Both the position numbers and the translations under genes were made by a program. Below the pieces are notes generated by a model that saw nothing but the letters and a program-made list of their open reading frames with translations, had not been told where the DNA came from and did no database searches. Positions 1-8,060 of a stretch of 17,851 bases of DNA are shown here, piece by piece (the stretch's first letter is position 1; every line of letters begins with the position of its first letter). The DNA comes from CAZTPJ01 sp964614515. Lineage in GTDB: Bacteria > Planctomycetota > Phycisphaerae > Phycisphaerales > UBA1924. The stretch is from positions 1 to 17,851 of the forward strand of contig CAZTPJ010000073.1 of the NCBI GenBank assembly GCA_964614515.1, in the 5' to 3' direction.

Positions 1-76
1 CCACGGGTTGCGCTCCGCCCGGCTGGCGCCGGGCTGCGCTCCACCCGTGGCTACATTCCTGCGCCCCGTTGGGGCG
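1..76. repeat. Nested palindrome plus short hairpin, REP-like
   Basis: Bases 1-8 (CCACGGGT) pair perfectly with 43-50 (ACCCGTGG). Inside, 17-23 (GCCCGGC) pairs with 28-34 (GCCGGGC). On the minus strand the palindrome is preceded by GTAGCC (49-54). A second hairpin follows: CGCCCC (62-67), loop GTT, GGGGCG (71-76). The same GTAGCC-plus-nested-palindrome plan recurs at 13415-13460. The stretch 1-184 holds no credible gene; the rest of it (77-184) shows nothing recognisable and lies downstream of the kinase stop codon. Confidence 0.7.
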
Positions 77-184
77 AAGAATGAACGGGCCTTGGCGGTG
101 GTGCGGCCTGTCGGGGCGGACGGGGGCGCGAGGATCGTCGCTGGCGATGGGCTCTGCGCGGCCAGCGCCCGGACCCGTCACGCC

Positions 185-2728
185 CTATTGGTTCGCCGCC
201 TCCGCGCGGGCCAGCAGCATCCACAACGCCTCCGGGGACAGGCACACCTCATCATCCTCGGCCGCGCCCAGCCGCATCGCCGTGGTGATCGCGTCGCTCG
301 CTGCGGCCGTGTCGCCGCCGGCGATGAGACACTCGGCGAGCACGAGCCACGCGCGGGGCGAATCGGGGGCGACATCGTCGACCACCCGCCGCGCGAGGGA
401 CTCGGCGGTGATGAGGGCGTCGGGGGCATCGCGCTTCGCGCGGATGAGCAGCAGCGCCACCGCGTCATCGCGCGCGGCATCGCCGGTGAAGGTCAGCGTC
501 GTGATGGTCTGCAGCGCTGCGTGCAGCAGGCCCGCCACGCGGCTGGCTTCGGTCGTGGACTCCCATCCCGGCGATGTCGTCGCCGCGCGAGCCCGCCAGA
601 CGTTGAGCGCGACGATCGCCTGCTCGAGCGCTGCGGCATCCGCCGCGGCGACGTCGCCGCGCTGCGTGTGCAGGCTGTGCAGTTTGCGATACACCGTGCA
701 CAGTTGCCCCGCGAGGTTCACATCCGTCGGGGCAGCGCGGCGAACGGCTTTCAGCGCGGGCAGCGAATCGCGCACCGGCCCGGACACATCATCCCCCGTC
801 GATTCCGCCACCCCAAGCACGCGCGTCAGGGCCCGGGCGTGCATCTCCGCCAGGTGCGGGTTCATCTCCCACCGGTCGCGCAGGTCGATGGCGAACGCCC
901 AGGCTCGCCGCGTGGCCGCCCGCGCATCCACGGCCCGGCCGCGCAGGTCGAACACATCGGCCTGGGTCAGCAGGGCTTCAATGCACGCGTGCGTACTCAG
1001 CGGATTGTCGGGGGCCAGTTCGCGCAGCCGCTCGGCGGACATCACCGCCTGCGAGGTCCACCTCGACGCTTCCTGATAGTCCTTCGCCGCCAGGCAGACC
1101 CAGGCCAGGCGCGTGTAACTGCGCACGAGATTGTCCGCGAGGCGCCGATCCTCCGGCCGCTCCGCCCGCAGCCGCTCATCGATCGCCAGGGCTTCGAGAT
1201 ACCGCGCCCGCGCTGCGCTGAGGTCGCGCTGCGCAAAGTCCAGGTCGCCCACCTTGACGATGGCGATGGAGACATCCGCCGCGAGGTGCAGGTCCCCCGG
1301 CTCCAGCGCTGACATCCCACGCAGCATTTCGACGATCGTTTCCCGCGAGGCCCGCACATCCGCCGAGCGAACATCCTCGGTCCGGGCATCCGTCAGGGTG
1401 TCGAGCACCTGCAACTGCGAGATCACCGCGTTGCGCTGATCGCGGTACAGGCGTTCGGCGGACAAGGCGCGCGTCAGGCCATACGTTGTCCCCGCGATCA
1501 CCGCGATGATGCCGATCGTCCCGGCCAGAACGCCCGTGGCCAGCGCGGGGCGAACCGTCGCCAGACACCTCGCCCGGTACAGCAGCGTCAACGGCCGGGC
1601 GCGCACCGCCTCCCCCGACAGCACGCGCTGAAGATCATCGCCCAACTCCCCGGCCGAGCGGTAGCGATCATCCGGCGAGACCGACATCGCCTTTCGCACG
1701 ACAGCCTCGAGTTCCGGCGGCGGCCGACGCCCATCGGCAAGCCGCAGGGGTGGCGCTGCGCCGGTGGTGATCGCGCGCAAGGCGGCCGTGGCGCCCCGTC
1801 TGGCCGTGCCAAACGGCGGCTCGCCGCGCACCAGTTCGTAGAGGATCACGCCCAGGGCGTAGACATCCGTGCGGACATCAACCTCGCCCCCCCCGTGCAG
1901 CAGGCGCGACACCTGCTCGGGACTGGCATAGCCGATGGTGCCCATCGGCAGGCCGCGGGTCAATGACTCTTCGATCTGCGGCGCGACGAACCTGGCCAGG
2001 CCAAAGTCCATGACCTTGACCCGCGCTGGGCCGCCCTGACCTTCGAGGCGCTGCACGAAGATGTTGCCGGGTTTGAGATCGAGGTGGATCACGCCGCGCA
2101 GATGGGCGTGGCCCACCGCATCGCACGCCTGGGCCACCAGGGCCACGTACTCCCGCCATGACAGGTTCGCCGCCCGCGCGTGGTCGGTGATGGGGACGCC
2201 GGGCACGAGTTCCACCGCGATCCACGGGCACGCGCCCCACTCAAACTCATGCACGCCCGCGTCATAGATCGCCGCGATCCCCGGATGCGACACCTTCGCC
2301 AGGGCGGTGACCTCCAGGCGGAAGTGCCGCATCGCGCTGGCCGCGGGAAGTCGCATGAGCACCTTGAGCGCCACCTCACGATCCGGCCCATCCTGGATGG
2401 CGCGCAGCACCACCGCGCTGCCCCCGCGACCGAGTTCGCCCATCACCTGATACCGCCCGATGCGCGAGGGGATGGGCTGCTCGTGGACCGACGTTTCAAA
2501 GATCTCCGCCAGCCGTGATGCCAGGTCCTGCGCGATCGGCGCATCGACGGGCGTCGAAGCCTCGCCCGCTTCGAGCAGCGACATCGCCTCCTCAAGCAAC
2601 TCCAGGTCATCCCCGCACATGCGCTCCAGCAACGCTCGCGCCGCCTCACCCTCGAGCGCCCCGACCGCATCAAGCAGGTCAAACGCCCGCCGCGTGATCC
2701 GCGGCGATGGTGTGCCGCGACGCCTCAC
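185..2728 (-). CDS. Membrane Ser/Thr protein kinase with TPR-like C-terminal region
   Basis: Predicted Hanks-type kinase that would phosphorylate Ser/Thr on partner proteins, anchored in the inner membrane. Residue numbers use the GTG start at 2728, chosen because its GTGA overlaps the sigma-factor stop codon; an ATG at 2761 is possible but overlaps more. The kinase domain (about 92-370) shows the glycine loop LGRGGSAVV near 100, the ATP-binding Lys in VALKVL (about 122), catalytic loop HLDLKPGN (about 215-222), DFG (241-243) and ASPEQ (about 268-272). The HRD arginine is replaced by Leu, so this is a non-RD kinase. A single hydrophobic segment at about 396-417 is followed by about 430 residues of Ala/Leu/Arg-rich helices, probably degenerate TPRs. 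The first 80 residues resemble the helical N-terminal region often found in planctomycete kinases. Its partner is probably the upstream ECF sigma factor. Confidence 0.93.
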   Translation of the reverse strand: MRRRGTPSPRITRRAFDLLDAVGALEGEAARALLERMCGDDLELLEEAMSLLEAGEASTPVDAPIAQDLASRLAEIFETSVHEQPIPSRIGRYQVMGELGRGGSAVVLRAIQDGPDREVALKVLMRLPAASAMRHFRLEVTALAKVSHPGIAAIYDAGVHEFEWGACPWIAVELVPGVPITDHARAANLSWREYVALVAQACDAVGHAHLRGVIHLDLKPGNIFVQRLEGQGGPARVKVMDFGLARFVAPQIEESLTRGLPMGTIGYASPEQVSRLLHGGGEVDVRTDVYALGVILYELVRGEPPFGTARRGATAALRAITTGAAPPLRLADGRRPPPELEAVVRKAMSVSPDDRYRSAGELGDDLQRVLSGEAVRARPLTLLYRARCLATVRPALATGVLAGTIGIIAVIAGTTYGLTRALSAERLYRDQRNAVISQLQVLDTLTDARTEDVRSADVRASRETIVEMLRGMSALEPGDLHLAADVSIAIVKVGDLDFAQRDLSAARARYLEALAIDERLRAERPEDRRLADNLVRSYTRLAWVCLAAKDYQEASRWTSQAVMSAERLRELAPDNPLSTHACIEALLTQADVFDLRGRAVDARAATRRAWAFAIDLRDRWEMNPHLAEMHARALTRVLGVAESTGDDVSGPVRDSLPALKAVRRAAPTDVNLAGQLCTVYRKLHSLHTQRGDVAAADAAALEQAIVALNVWRARAATTSPGWESTTEASRVAGLLHAALQTITTLTFTGDAARDDAVALLLIRAKRDAPDALITAESLARRVVDDVAPDSPRAWLVLAECLIAGGDTAAASDAITTAMRLGAAEDDEVCLSPEALWMLLARAEAANQ

Positions 2729-3378
2729 AGCGCAAGCCCCGCAAGTTCGCGGGCGAGCCACGCCCGCGCGCTGCGCCAGTCAGACTCGACCGTGCGCGGA
2801 CTCACCCCCAGCGCCCTGGCCGTCTCCTCAACGCCAAGACCTCCGAAGTACCGCAGCATCACCACCCTCGCCTTGCGACCATCGAGCTTCTCCAGACGAT
2901 CCAGCGCTTCATCAATCGCCAGGATCGTCGCATCATCCGGCCCGGCCGTCGCCGCCACACCCTCGAGCGATGCGCCCCCCGCCGTCCGCGCGCCCACCCG
3001 CCCATCCCCCCCGCGCTTGAGCGAACGACGATGCCTCGCCCGGTCCACAAGCACATGGCGCAGAACCGTTGAAGCCAGCGCAAAGAATCGCCCGCGATCC
3101 TCGGGAATCTCGCCCCCCGTCGCCTTGAGTCGCACAATCGCTTCGTGTACGAGGGCCGTGGCGTGCAGCGACCGCTCCGAAGGCTCACGCCGGAGGATCA
3201 TCGCCGCGTATCGCCGCAGGTCCGCGTACAGCGTCTGCGTCAGGATGTCTTCCAACGGCCGACAGGTGTTCGCCGAAGGGACCGCGCCATCGCCTGCACG
3301 GGGTTTCGCCCCCGCCGCCGCCACCGACACCACGCACGGATGGCACGGCGTCGTGTCCTTCATCGTGTTGTCCGACAT
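2725..3378 (-). CDS. ECF-type RNA polymerase sigma factor
   Basis: Directs RNA polymerase to a specific promoter set. The 217-residue protein has a sigma-2 region at about 45-118 (LRRYAAMILRRE, then HATALVHEAIVRL and FFALASTVLRHVLVDRARHRR) and a sigma-4 helix-turn-helix at about 150-212 (VVMLRYFGGLGVEETARALG, then SPRTVESDWRSARAWL). HATALVHEA plus LRHVLVDRAR is the style of the planctomycete/proteobacterial TIGR02999-like ECF group. I prefer the ATG at 3378; the frame stays open to 3615, but that upstream part has no sigma homology and a plausible promoter lies inside it. The N-terminal tail is Ala/Pro-rich and has a CHPC motif. The stop overlaps the kinase GTG by 4 bases, implying translational coupling. 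No anti-sigma gene is present, so the kinase may be the regulator, as inferred for similar pairs. Confidence 0.92.
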   Translation of the reverse strand: MSDNTMKDTTPCHPCVVSVAAAGAKPRAGDGAVPSANTCRPLEDILTQTLYADLRRYAAMILRREPSERSLHATALVHEAIVRLKATGGEIPEDRGRFFALASTVLRHVLVDRARHRRSLKRGGDGRVGARTAGGASLEGVAATAGPDDATILAIDEALDRLEKLDGRKARVVMLRYFGGLGVEETARALGVSPRTVESDWRSARAWLARELAGLAL

Positions 3379-3508
3379 CCCGCCAGAACCCTGTATCACG
3401 GCCGCACCCATGAACCCACGCTCGGGACCGTCGCGCTCGACGCTCGTGCAACGACCCGGTTCGCCACGCGATGGCCGCTTCGCCACGGCCGTCTCCGCAC
3501 GCCCGGCC

Positions 3509-3537
3509 ATTGTACGGGATTGTCGTCCGACTTTCAG
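3509..3537 (-). promoter_or_regulatory. Possible sigma-70-type promoter for the ECF-kinase operon
   Basis: On the minus strand, CTGAAA (3537-3532; 4 of 6 matches to TTGACA) is followed after 17 bases by TACAAT (3514-3509; 5 of 6 matches to TATAAT). This would place the start of transcription near 3502, about 125 bases before the chosen ATG at 3378. The local base composition is less GC-rich than the surroundings. This is a consensus match only. Confidence 0.35.
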
Positions 3538-3796
3538 AAATCTCTGCGCCCGTCGGCCGCACGCTTCGCCATTGACCGGCAAGCCCCGGAGGCGTGACGG
3601 GGCATAGCTCCGCACGCGGTGAGCCGACTTTCACCACGCTGGCCCACGCCTTACGCAAAGGCCGTGAAATCGGCTCCCGCTTTGCAGTTTGCCCGCATCA
3701 TCGCTGGTCAACGATGGGCAATCACCGCCTCGCGAACTCCACGGGAGTGGAAGTTCGATCTCCCGGTGTCACCGCTCCACCGCCAACGGGCCTGCG
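3538..3796. other. Intergenic stretch without a recognised gene
   Basis: The space between the ECF promoter region and the stop of the zinc-ribbon gene shows no codon-like protein sequence on either strand. It contains an imperfect hairpin near 3737-3757 (AACTCCAC, GGGA, GTGGAAGTT, one bulge), which could be part of a terminator for the upstream minus-strand operon but lacks a T-run. I checked for a tRNA-like cloverleaf around GTTCGATC at about 3752 and found no matching arm pairing. Confidence 0.4.
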
Positions 3797-4558
3797 TTAT
3801 CGCTTCGACGCCGGCGTCTGCATCCGTTCGGTCAGGTCGGCTTCGAGGTAGAGGATGCATCGGCATGAGGGGCAGCGGGTGACACGGCCGTGCGAAAGCA
3901 GGCTGCTGACGTGTTCGATCGGCACGCTCATCATGCACCCGCCGCAGGTGAACTCGTGGCGCTTGAAATCCTGCACCTCGATCGCGGCCATCGCCTCATC
4001 GCCATGCGCGGCGAAGATCTGTTCATAGATCGCAAGATCGCTCGGCGCAACCGAGGCGGCCAGGGCGGCACGCTCGGCCGTGAGTTCATCGACTCTCGCG
4101 CGAATCTCTTCCGCCCGCGCAGCGCGATCGCCTTCGGCGACCTTCTTGACCTTTTCGCGGTCGGTGCGTGCGGCGTTGAGTTCGGCGATCTGCTTCTCGA
4201 GTTCCTCGGCCGTGGCCATCAGTTCCAGCGCGGCCTTCTGATTCTCATCATACTCGGCCTTGAAGGTGTTGATCTCGGTGAGGAAGGCCTTGTACTCGCG
4301 GTTGGTCTGGGCGGAGTTCATCTGCTCGCGCAGCGCGGCCATTCTGGCCTCGAGGCGCGCCATCTCCCCCTCGTGGTTGAGGATCGACGCTTTGGTCTGT
4401 TTGAGTTGCTTCTCGATGGATGACCGCGTCGACTCTGCGGCCGTCAGCAGTCGCGTCTGTTCATCGAGGAAACGTTCCGCAGCTTTCAGGCGACTCTTCA
4501 GCCCGACCAACTGCTTGTCGACACGGTACACCCGAAGCAATCTCGCCGTCACATTCAT
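3797..4558 (-). CDS. Coiled-coil protein with C-terminal C4 zinc ribbon (CT398/zf-RING_7 type)
   Basis: This 253-residue protein is almost entirely charged helix from residue 10 to about 170 (heptad-like runs such as LKAAERFLDEQTRLL and EELEKQIAELNAARTDREK), forming a predicted coiled-coil hairpin. A zinc ribbon follows with Cys205, Cys208 (TCGGC) and Cys229, Cys232 (RCPSC). This layout is that of the widespread bacterial C4-type zinc-ribbon family typified by chlamydial CT398. Family members are thought to act as nucleic-acid-binding or scaffold proteins, but no reaction is established. The central motif QTNREYKAFLTEI is strongly family-like. The gene lies downstream of cdsA in the same direction with a 69-base gap, so it may share its transcript. 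Confidence 0.88.
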   Translation of the reverse strand: MNVTARLLRVYRVDKQLVGLKSRLKAAERFLDEQTRLLTAAESTRSSIEKQLKQTKASILNHEGEMARLEARMAALREQMNSAQTNREYKAFLTEINTFKAEYDENQKAALELMATAEELEKQIAELNAARTDREKVKKVAEGDRAARAEEIRARVDELTAERAALAASVAPSDLAIYEQIFAAHGDEAMAAIEVQDFKRHEFTCGGCMMSVPIEHVSSLLSHGRVTRCPSCRCILYLEADLTERMQTPASKR

Positions 4559-4627
4559 TCAACGCTCCGCGCTTCGCACCACCGTCCATCACTATAGGCG
4601 GCCACCGGCCGCATGGAAACAGGGCGT

Positions 4628-5527
4628 TCACATCGAAATCGCCAACCACCAGTACGCAAACGGCCCCACCAGCAGCGGCGAGTCCACCACATCGAGCACA
4701 CCCCCGAATCCCGGCAGGACATTGCTCGAATCCTTCAACCCCGCATCTCGCTTGAAGAGGCTCGCCACCAAGTCCCCCGCCTGCCCGATCGCCCCCAGAA
4801 ACGCCCCCGCCACCGCGCCCCACACCGGCGCAGGCATCTCCCCGGCCGTCATGGAGGAAATCGCCCACGCGCCCAGTGCTCCGCCCAGGGCCGCCATCGC
4901 GATCCCGCCCGCAAGGCCCTCCCAGGTCTTTCCCGGGCTAAGCCACGGGATCAACTTGTGCCTGCCAAACGCACGGCCGGTGAAGTACGCTCCGGTGTCA
5001 TACGCCTTCGGCACGAACAGCACCCACAGCAGCACCCACGCCGAGTGCTCGCGCCGAATCGCCAGGATGAAACCAAACAGCAGGCCGAGATAGACGAAGG
5101 CCAGCAGCGTCCCCCCGGCCGCCGCCACCACGCCGCTGAAGGTCCCCTTGCGCGAATAGAACACCAGCGAGCCAAGCAACACAAGAACCGAGGCCGAGTT
5201 GACGATCGCCACGCTCGTCAGCGCCTGCGTGTCGCTGGGAACCAGGCATGACACGAGAAGGCCGACGAATGCGGCCGCACACGTCAGTCGCACCGACGCG
5301 AGAATCCCTTTGTCCCGCAGGATGTACGCGAGTTCTCGCGAGGCGAAGATGCTGATGATCGCCACGCAGAGGAAGACGATCGTCCCCGGGGGCAGCGTGC
5401 CATCGCCGGGAAGCCAGTCGGCGAGCCAGGTCGGCACGGCCGCGCCTTCGACCGTCGCATCCGCCCACAAAATGCCGACGATCAGCGCGATCAAGAGCGG
5501 GCCGAGGAGCAGTCTTTGGCGAAGCAC
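4628..5527 (-). CDS. cdsA: Phosphatidate cytidylyltransferase
   Basis: Makes CDP-diacylglycerol from phosphatidic acid and CTP in the inner membrane, the branch point to bacterial phospholipids. I start at the GTG at 5527, which gives MLRQRLLLGPLLIALIVG, the usual CdsA N-terminus; the open frame continues to 5635, but that extension (RTRRGVTGHPDPPRSGEV) is translated hairpin repeat. The 299 residues hold several hydrophobic membrane segments, the conserved KAYDTGAYFTGRAFG and LSPGKTWEG motifs, and the C-terminal signature SLFKRDAGLKDSSNVLPG followed by FGGVLDVVDS. In the classical signature the last part reads PGHGGxxDRxD, so His and Arg are Phe and Val here. The length is normal for bacterial CdsA. 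The gene follows uppS in the same direction, separated by a repeat cluster. Confidence 0.93.
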   Translation of the reverse strand: MLRQRLLLGPLLIALIVGILWADATVEGAAVPTWLADWLPGDGTLPPGTIVFLCVAIISIFASRELAYILRDKGILASVRLTCAAAFVGLLVSCLVPSDTQALTSVAIVNSASVLVLLGSLVFYSRKGTFSGVVAAAGGTLLAFVYLGLLFGFILAIRREHSAWVLLWVLFVPKAYDTGAYFTGRAFGRHKLIPWLSPGKTWEGLAGGIAMAALGGALGAWAISSMTAGEMPAPVWGAVAGAFLGAIGQAGDLVASLFKRDAGLKDSSNVLPGFGGVLDVVDSPLLVGPFAYWWLAISM

Positions 5528-5568
5528 GGGCCAAGTGTAGACAAGGGCGTTCGGGCTGCTCTTGCGCA

Positions 5569-5650
5569 CCTCGCCACTCCGCGGCGGGTCCGGGTGGCCT
5601 GTCACTCCGCGGCGAGTCCTCGGGTGGCCCGCCACTCCGTGGCAGGCTCT
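5569..5650. repeat. Three decayed TCC-loop hairpin repeats
   Basis: Three adjacent units share the core CACTCCGYGGC, two of them preceded by GGGTGGCC: near 5571-5589, 5592-5618 and 5621-5650. Only the third keeps a clean stem (GCCAC, TCC, GTGGC); the first has one A-C mismatch and the second several. They lie immediately upstream of the cdsA start and are translated if the longer cdsA frame is used. Confidence 0.65.
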
Positions 5651-5692
5651 TCACGCCTTCGGCATGAAGAGGAGGCGCGATGCCTTCGGCAT
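5647..5692. repeat. Two TTC-loop hairpins
   Basis: The first (5647-5671) has 11-base arms, CTCTTCACGCC and GGCATGAAGAG, around loop TTC with a single C-A mismatch. The second (5680-5692) is ATGCC, TTC, GGCAT followed by GAAG. The same core, TCATGCC-GAA-GGCATGA, occurs on the opposite strand at 13024-13148. Confidence 0.7.
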
Positions 5693-5728
5693 GAAGTCGG
5701 AGCGCCATGCCCGCTGAGTCAAGGAGAA

Positions 5729-5792
5729 CACACCGCTCGCGGAGCGAGCGGGCTACCCACGCACACCGCTCGCGGAGCGAGCGGGCTACCCA
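5729..5792. repeat. Tandem pair of identical 31-base hairpin repeats
   Basis: Bases 5729-5759 and 5762-5792 are identical over 31 bases, with 2 bases between. Each holds CCGCTCGC, loop GGA, GCGAGCGG and then GCTACCCA. Read on the minus strand each is GGGTAGCC followed by the palindrome and GTGTG. The copy at 12953-12982, in the opposite orientation, differs by one base (GTGG instead of GTAG). They sit 18 bases past the uppS stop codon. Confidence 0.85.
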
Positions 5793-5809
5793 GATGCCGG
5801 CCGCTTGCT

Positions 5810-6682
5810 TCACTTTTCCACGGCCGCGCCGAACCTTCGCGTTCGCGCGGCGTAATCGCGGATCGCCGCGCACAACTCCGCCCCGCCGAACTCAGGCCAG
5901 AGCACATCCGTCACCCACAACTCCGCGTAACTGATCTGCCAGAGCAGATAATTGCTGATGCGCATCTCGCCCGCGGTGCGAATCACGAGGTCGGGGTCGG
6001 GCAGCCCGGCCGTGTAAAGATGATCCGACACGATTTGATCGTCAATCGCCGCGGGGTCGATGCGGCCGTGGGCGACTTTCGCCGCGATGGCCCGCACGGC
6101 GTCCACGATCTCCGCCCGCCCGCCGTAGTTGAGCGCCAGGCACAGCGTCGCGGTGGTCCCCCCCCTTGTGGCGTTGACGACGTGATCGAGCGCGGCCAGG
6201 ACATCGTTCGGCAGTCCTTCGCGCCTGCCGAGCACGCGCAGCCGCACGCCCTCGCGAAGCAGCCCCTCGCACTCGCTGGCGAGATACTTCAGGCACAGGG
6301 CCATCAATGCATCGATCTCTTCCGCCGATCGCTTCCAGTTCTCCATTGAGAACGAGTAGAGCGTGACGACTTCGATGCCGAGTTTTCCGGCCGTCTCGAT
6401 CACGCGGCGCACGGACTCCGCGCCGGCGGCGTGTCCGGCGGAGCGCGGCAGGCCGCGGGCCCGCGCCCAGCGGCCGTTGCCATCCATGATGATCGCGATG
6501 TGCCGTGGCAGTCGCGCGGGATGCACGTCGGGAAGAAGCGACAGCGGATCGGCCTTGGGGCTGCGTTGGCGGATGCGCGCGAGTACGGCCGGGGCGTCCT
6601 CTTCCGCCGGCGTCCCCCCCCCTTGCACGGCCGCGTTCAGCGATGAATGGTCTGCCGACGTTCCGGACCCACGCTCACCCAT
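5810..6682 (-). CDS. uppS: Isoprenyl transferase (undecaprenyl diphosphate synthase family)
   Basis: cis-Prenyltransferase that extends farnesyl diphosphate with isopentenyl diphosphate to make the C55 lipid carrier used in wall and glycan synthesis. The 290-residue protein carries HIAIIMDGNGRWARARG (61-77, catalytic Asp67), GHAAGAESVRR, SMENWKRSAEEI, LNYGGRAEI and DPDLVIRTAGEMRISNYLLW, then AELWVTDVLWPEF, all diagnostic. RTSGE of the family reads RTAGE here. The ATG at 6682 has GGAG five bases upstream and overlaps the 3' end of purA by 46 bases, so the two genes are translationally linked. The first 60 residues are a non-conserved extension containing a C9 tract on the plus strand (6614-6622), read as a triple Gly. 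Confidence 0.95.
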   Translation of the reverse strand: MGERGSGTSADHSSLNAAVQGGGTPAEEDAPAVLARIRQRSPKADPLSLLPDVHPARLPRHIAIIMDGNGRWARARGLPRSAGHAAGAESVRRVIETAGKLGIEVVTLYSFSMENWKRSAEEIDALMALCLKYLASECEGLLREGVRLRVLGRREGLPNDVLAALDHVVNATRGGTTATLCLALNYGGRAEIVDAVRAIAAKVAHGRIDPAAIDDQIVSDHLYTAGLPDPDLVIRTAGEMRISNYLLWQISYAELWVTDVLWPEFGGAELCAAIRDYAARTRRFGAAVEK

Positions 6683-7983
6683 TCGATCTCCGTTTCCACA
6701 AAGTCTTCGATGAAGTCGAGGTACCGGCGTGCCGCGCCGGGCAGTTGATCGCGCGTCGTCGCGCGGGACACATCCTCGGCGAATCCGCCCATCGGCACAT
6801 AGACCGGCGATGCACGAGCAAGATCGTACGCGTCGGGCAAAAACCGGTCCGTCTCGCCCTCGGGCGTGCGATACTTCGTACACACCAGCAGCGTCTCAAA
6901 CCCCGCGAACACGTCGAGCATCGTCACGGCCAGGCTCGTCACGCCGTTGAGCATGATCGAGTATCGCAGCGCAACCAGGTCAAGCCAGCCGACGCGCCGC
7001 GGGCGTCCGGTGGTTGTGCCATACTCGCGCCCGCGCTCGCGGAGGGTGTTGCCCGTGTCGTCGGTGAGTTCGGTGGGCATCGGTCCGCGCCCGACGCGCG
7101 TGGTATACACCTTCATCACGCCGATGATCTTTTCGATGCAGGACGATGACACGCCGGTTCCCTGCGCAATGCCCAGCGCGCCGCACGCCGAACTCGTCAC
7201 ATACGGAAACGTGCCGTGGTCAACATCCAGCAGCGTCGCGTTACCGCCCTCGAAGAGCAGGCGCTTGCCCTGCCGCGCGAGATCATTGAGCAGATACGAC
7301 GTGTCCACGATCCGCTCGCGCAGGCGCTCACCAAACGCGGTCATCTGATCCAGCAGGTCGGATTCGGACATTTCGATGCCCGCGAGTGTGCGTTTGGCGG
7401 GCACGGCCACGGCCAGACGCTCGCGCAGCGCTTCGGGCTTGAGCAAGTCCCCCATGCGCACGGCCCCCGCGCGCTGCGCCTTCTCCGCATAACACGGCCC
7501 GATCCCGCGCTTGGTCGTGCCGATCTCCGCGCCCTGCTGCGCTCCGGCCCCGCGCAGAATCTCTTCGCGACGCTGGTCCTCCGCGATGTGATACGGCATC
7601 ACCACATGCGCCCGGCTCGACACCACGAGGCCCTGCGTACTCACCCCGCGCGATTCGAGCGTCTCGATCTCGCGAACCAGCGCTGTGGGATCAACCACCA
7701 CGCCGTTGCCGATCACGGCCAGCTTTCGCGGATACAGAATCCCCGACGGCACAAGGTGCAGCGAATATCGCTGGCCATCGACGACCACCGAATGTCCCGC
7801 GTTCGCGCCGCCGTTGTACCGCACCACCGCGTCATGCTCGGGCGCGAGAAGGTCCACGATCTTCCCCTTGCCCTCATCGCCCCATTGCAGGCCCACCACG
7901 GCGGAAGAAACGCGGGGAATTGGCCCCTTCGTGCGTCGCGCGGGTTGCGCCGATGTTCCTGACATGGTCTGACTCGCTTGCAT
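6637..7983 (-). CDS. purA: Adenylosuccinate synthetase
   Basis: Joins IMP and aspartate using GTP to give adenylosuccinate, the first committed step to AMP. The sequence shows the hallmark GLQWGDEGKGKIVDLL with catalytic Asp near the N-terminus, YNGGANAGHSVVV, GTTKRGIGPCYAEKAQRAG, LLFEGGNATLLDVDHGTFPY, TRVGRGPMPTEL, YGTTTGRPRRVGWLDL and a family-like C-terminus. The start is uncertain: ATG codons at 8028, 8010, 7983 and 7965 are all in frame, none with a convincing Shine-Dalgarno site, and the conserved region begins only about 20 residues after the last of them. The gene lies downstream of the toxin-antitoxin pair in the same direction, and its 3' end overlaps uppS. Length is normal for the family. 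Confidence 0.95.
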   Translation of the reverse strand: MQASQTMSGTSAQPARRTKGPIPRVSSAVVGLQWGDEGKGKIVDLLAPEHDAVVRYNGGANAGHSVVVDGQRYSLHLVPSGILYPRKLAVIGNGVVVDPTALVREIETLESRGVSTQGLVVSSRAHVVMPYHIAEDQRREEILRGAGAQQGAEIGTTKRGIGPCYAEKAQRAGAVRMGDLLKPEALRERLAVAVPAKRTLAGIEMSESDLLDQMTAFGERLRERIVDTSYLLNDLARQGKRLLFEGGNATLLDVDHGTFPYVTSSACGALGIAQGTGVSSSCIEKIIGVMKVYTTRVGRGPMPTELTDDTGNTLRERGREYGTTTGRPRRVGWLDLVALRYSIMLNGVTSLAVTMLDVFAGFETLLVCTKYRTPEGETDRFLPDAYDLARASPVYVPMGGFAEDVSRATTRDQLPGAARRYLDFIEDFVETEIEWVSVGPERRQTIHR

Positions 7984-8060
7984 GGTGCCAAGAGCATAGG
8001 TTCTTTCCATGCTCGGTTCGCGGGGCATTCACCGACTAGCCCTCGCTCGATACAGCTGGG

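Noticed and set aside
3379..3615. N-terminal extension of the sigma factor to 3615
   Set aside because: No sigma-like residues, and a plausible promoter (3509-3537) lies inside it.
3735..3785. tRNA-like GTTCGATC T-loop motif
   Set aside because: The flanking bases do not pair into a T-arm, and no acceptor or anticodon arm could be drawn.
5528..5635. N-terminal extension of CdsA to ATG 5635
   Set aside because: The extension is translated TCC-hairpin repeat; the GTG at 5527 gives the normal CdsA N-terminus.
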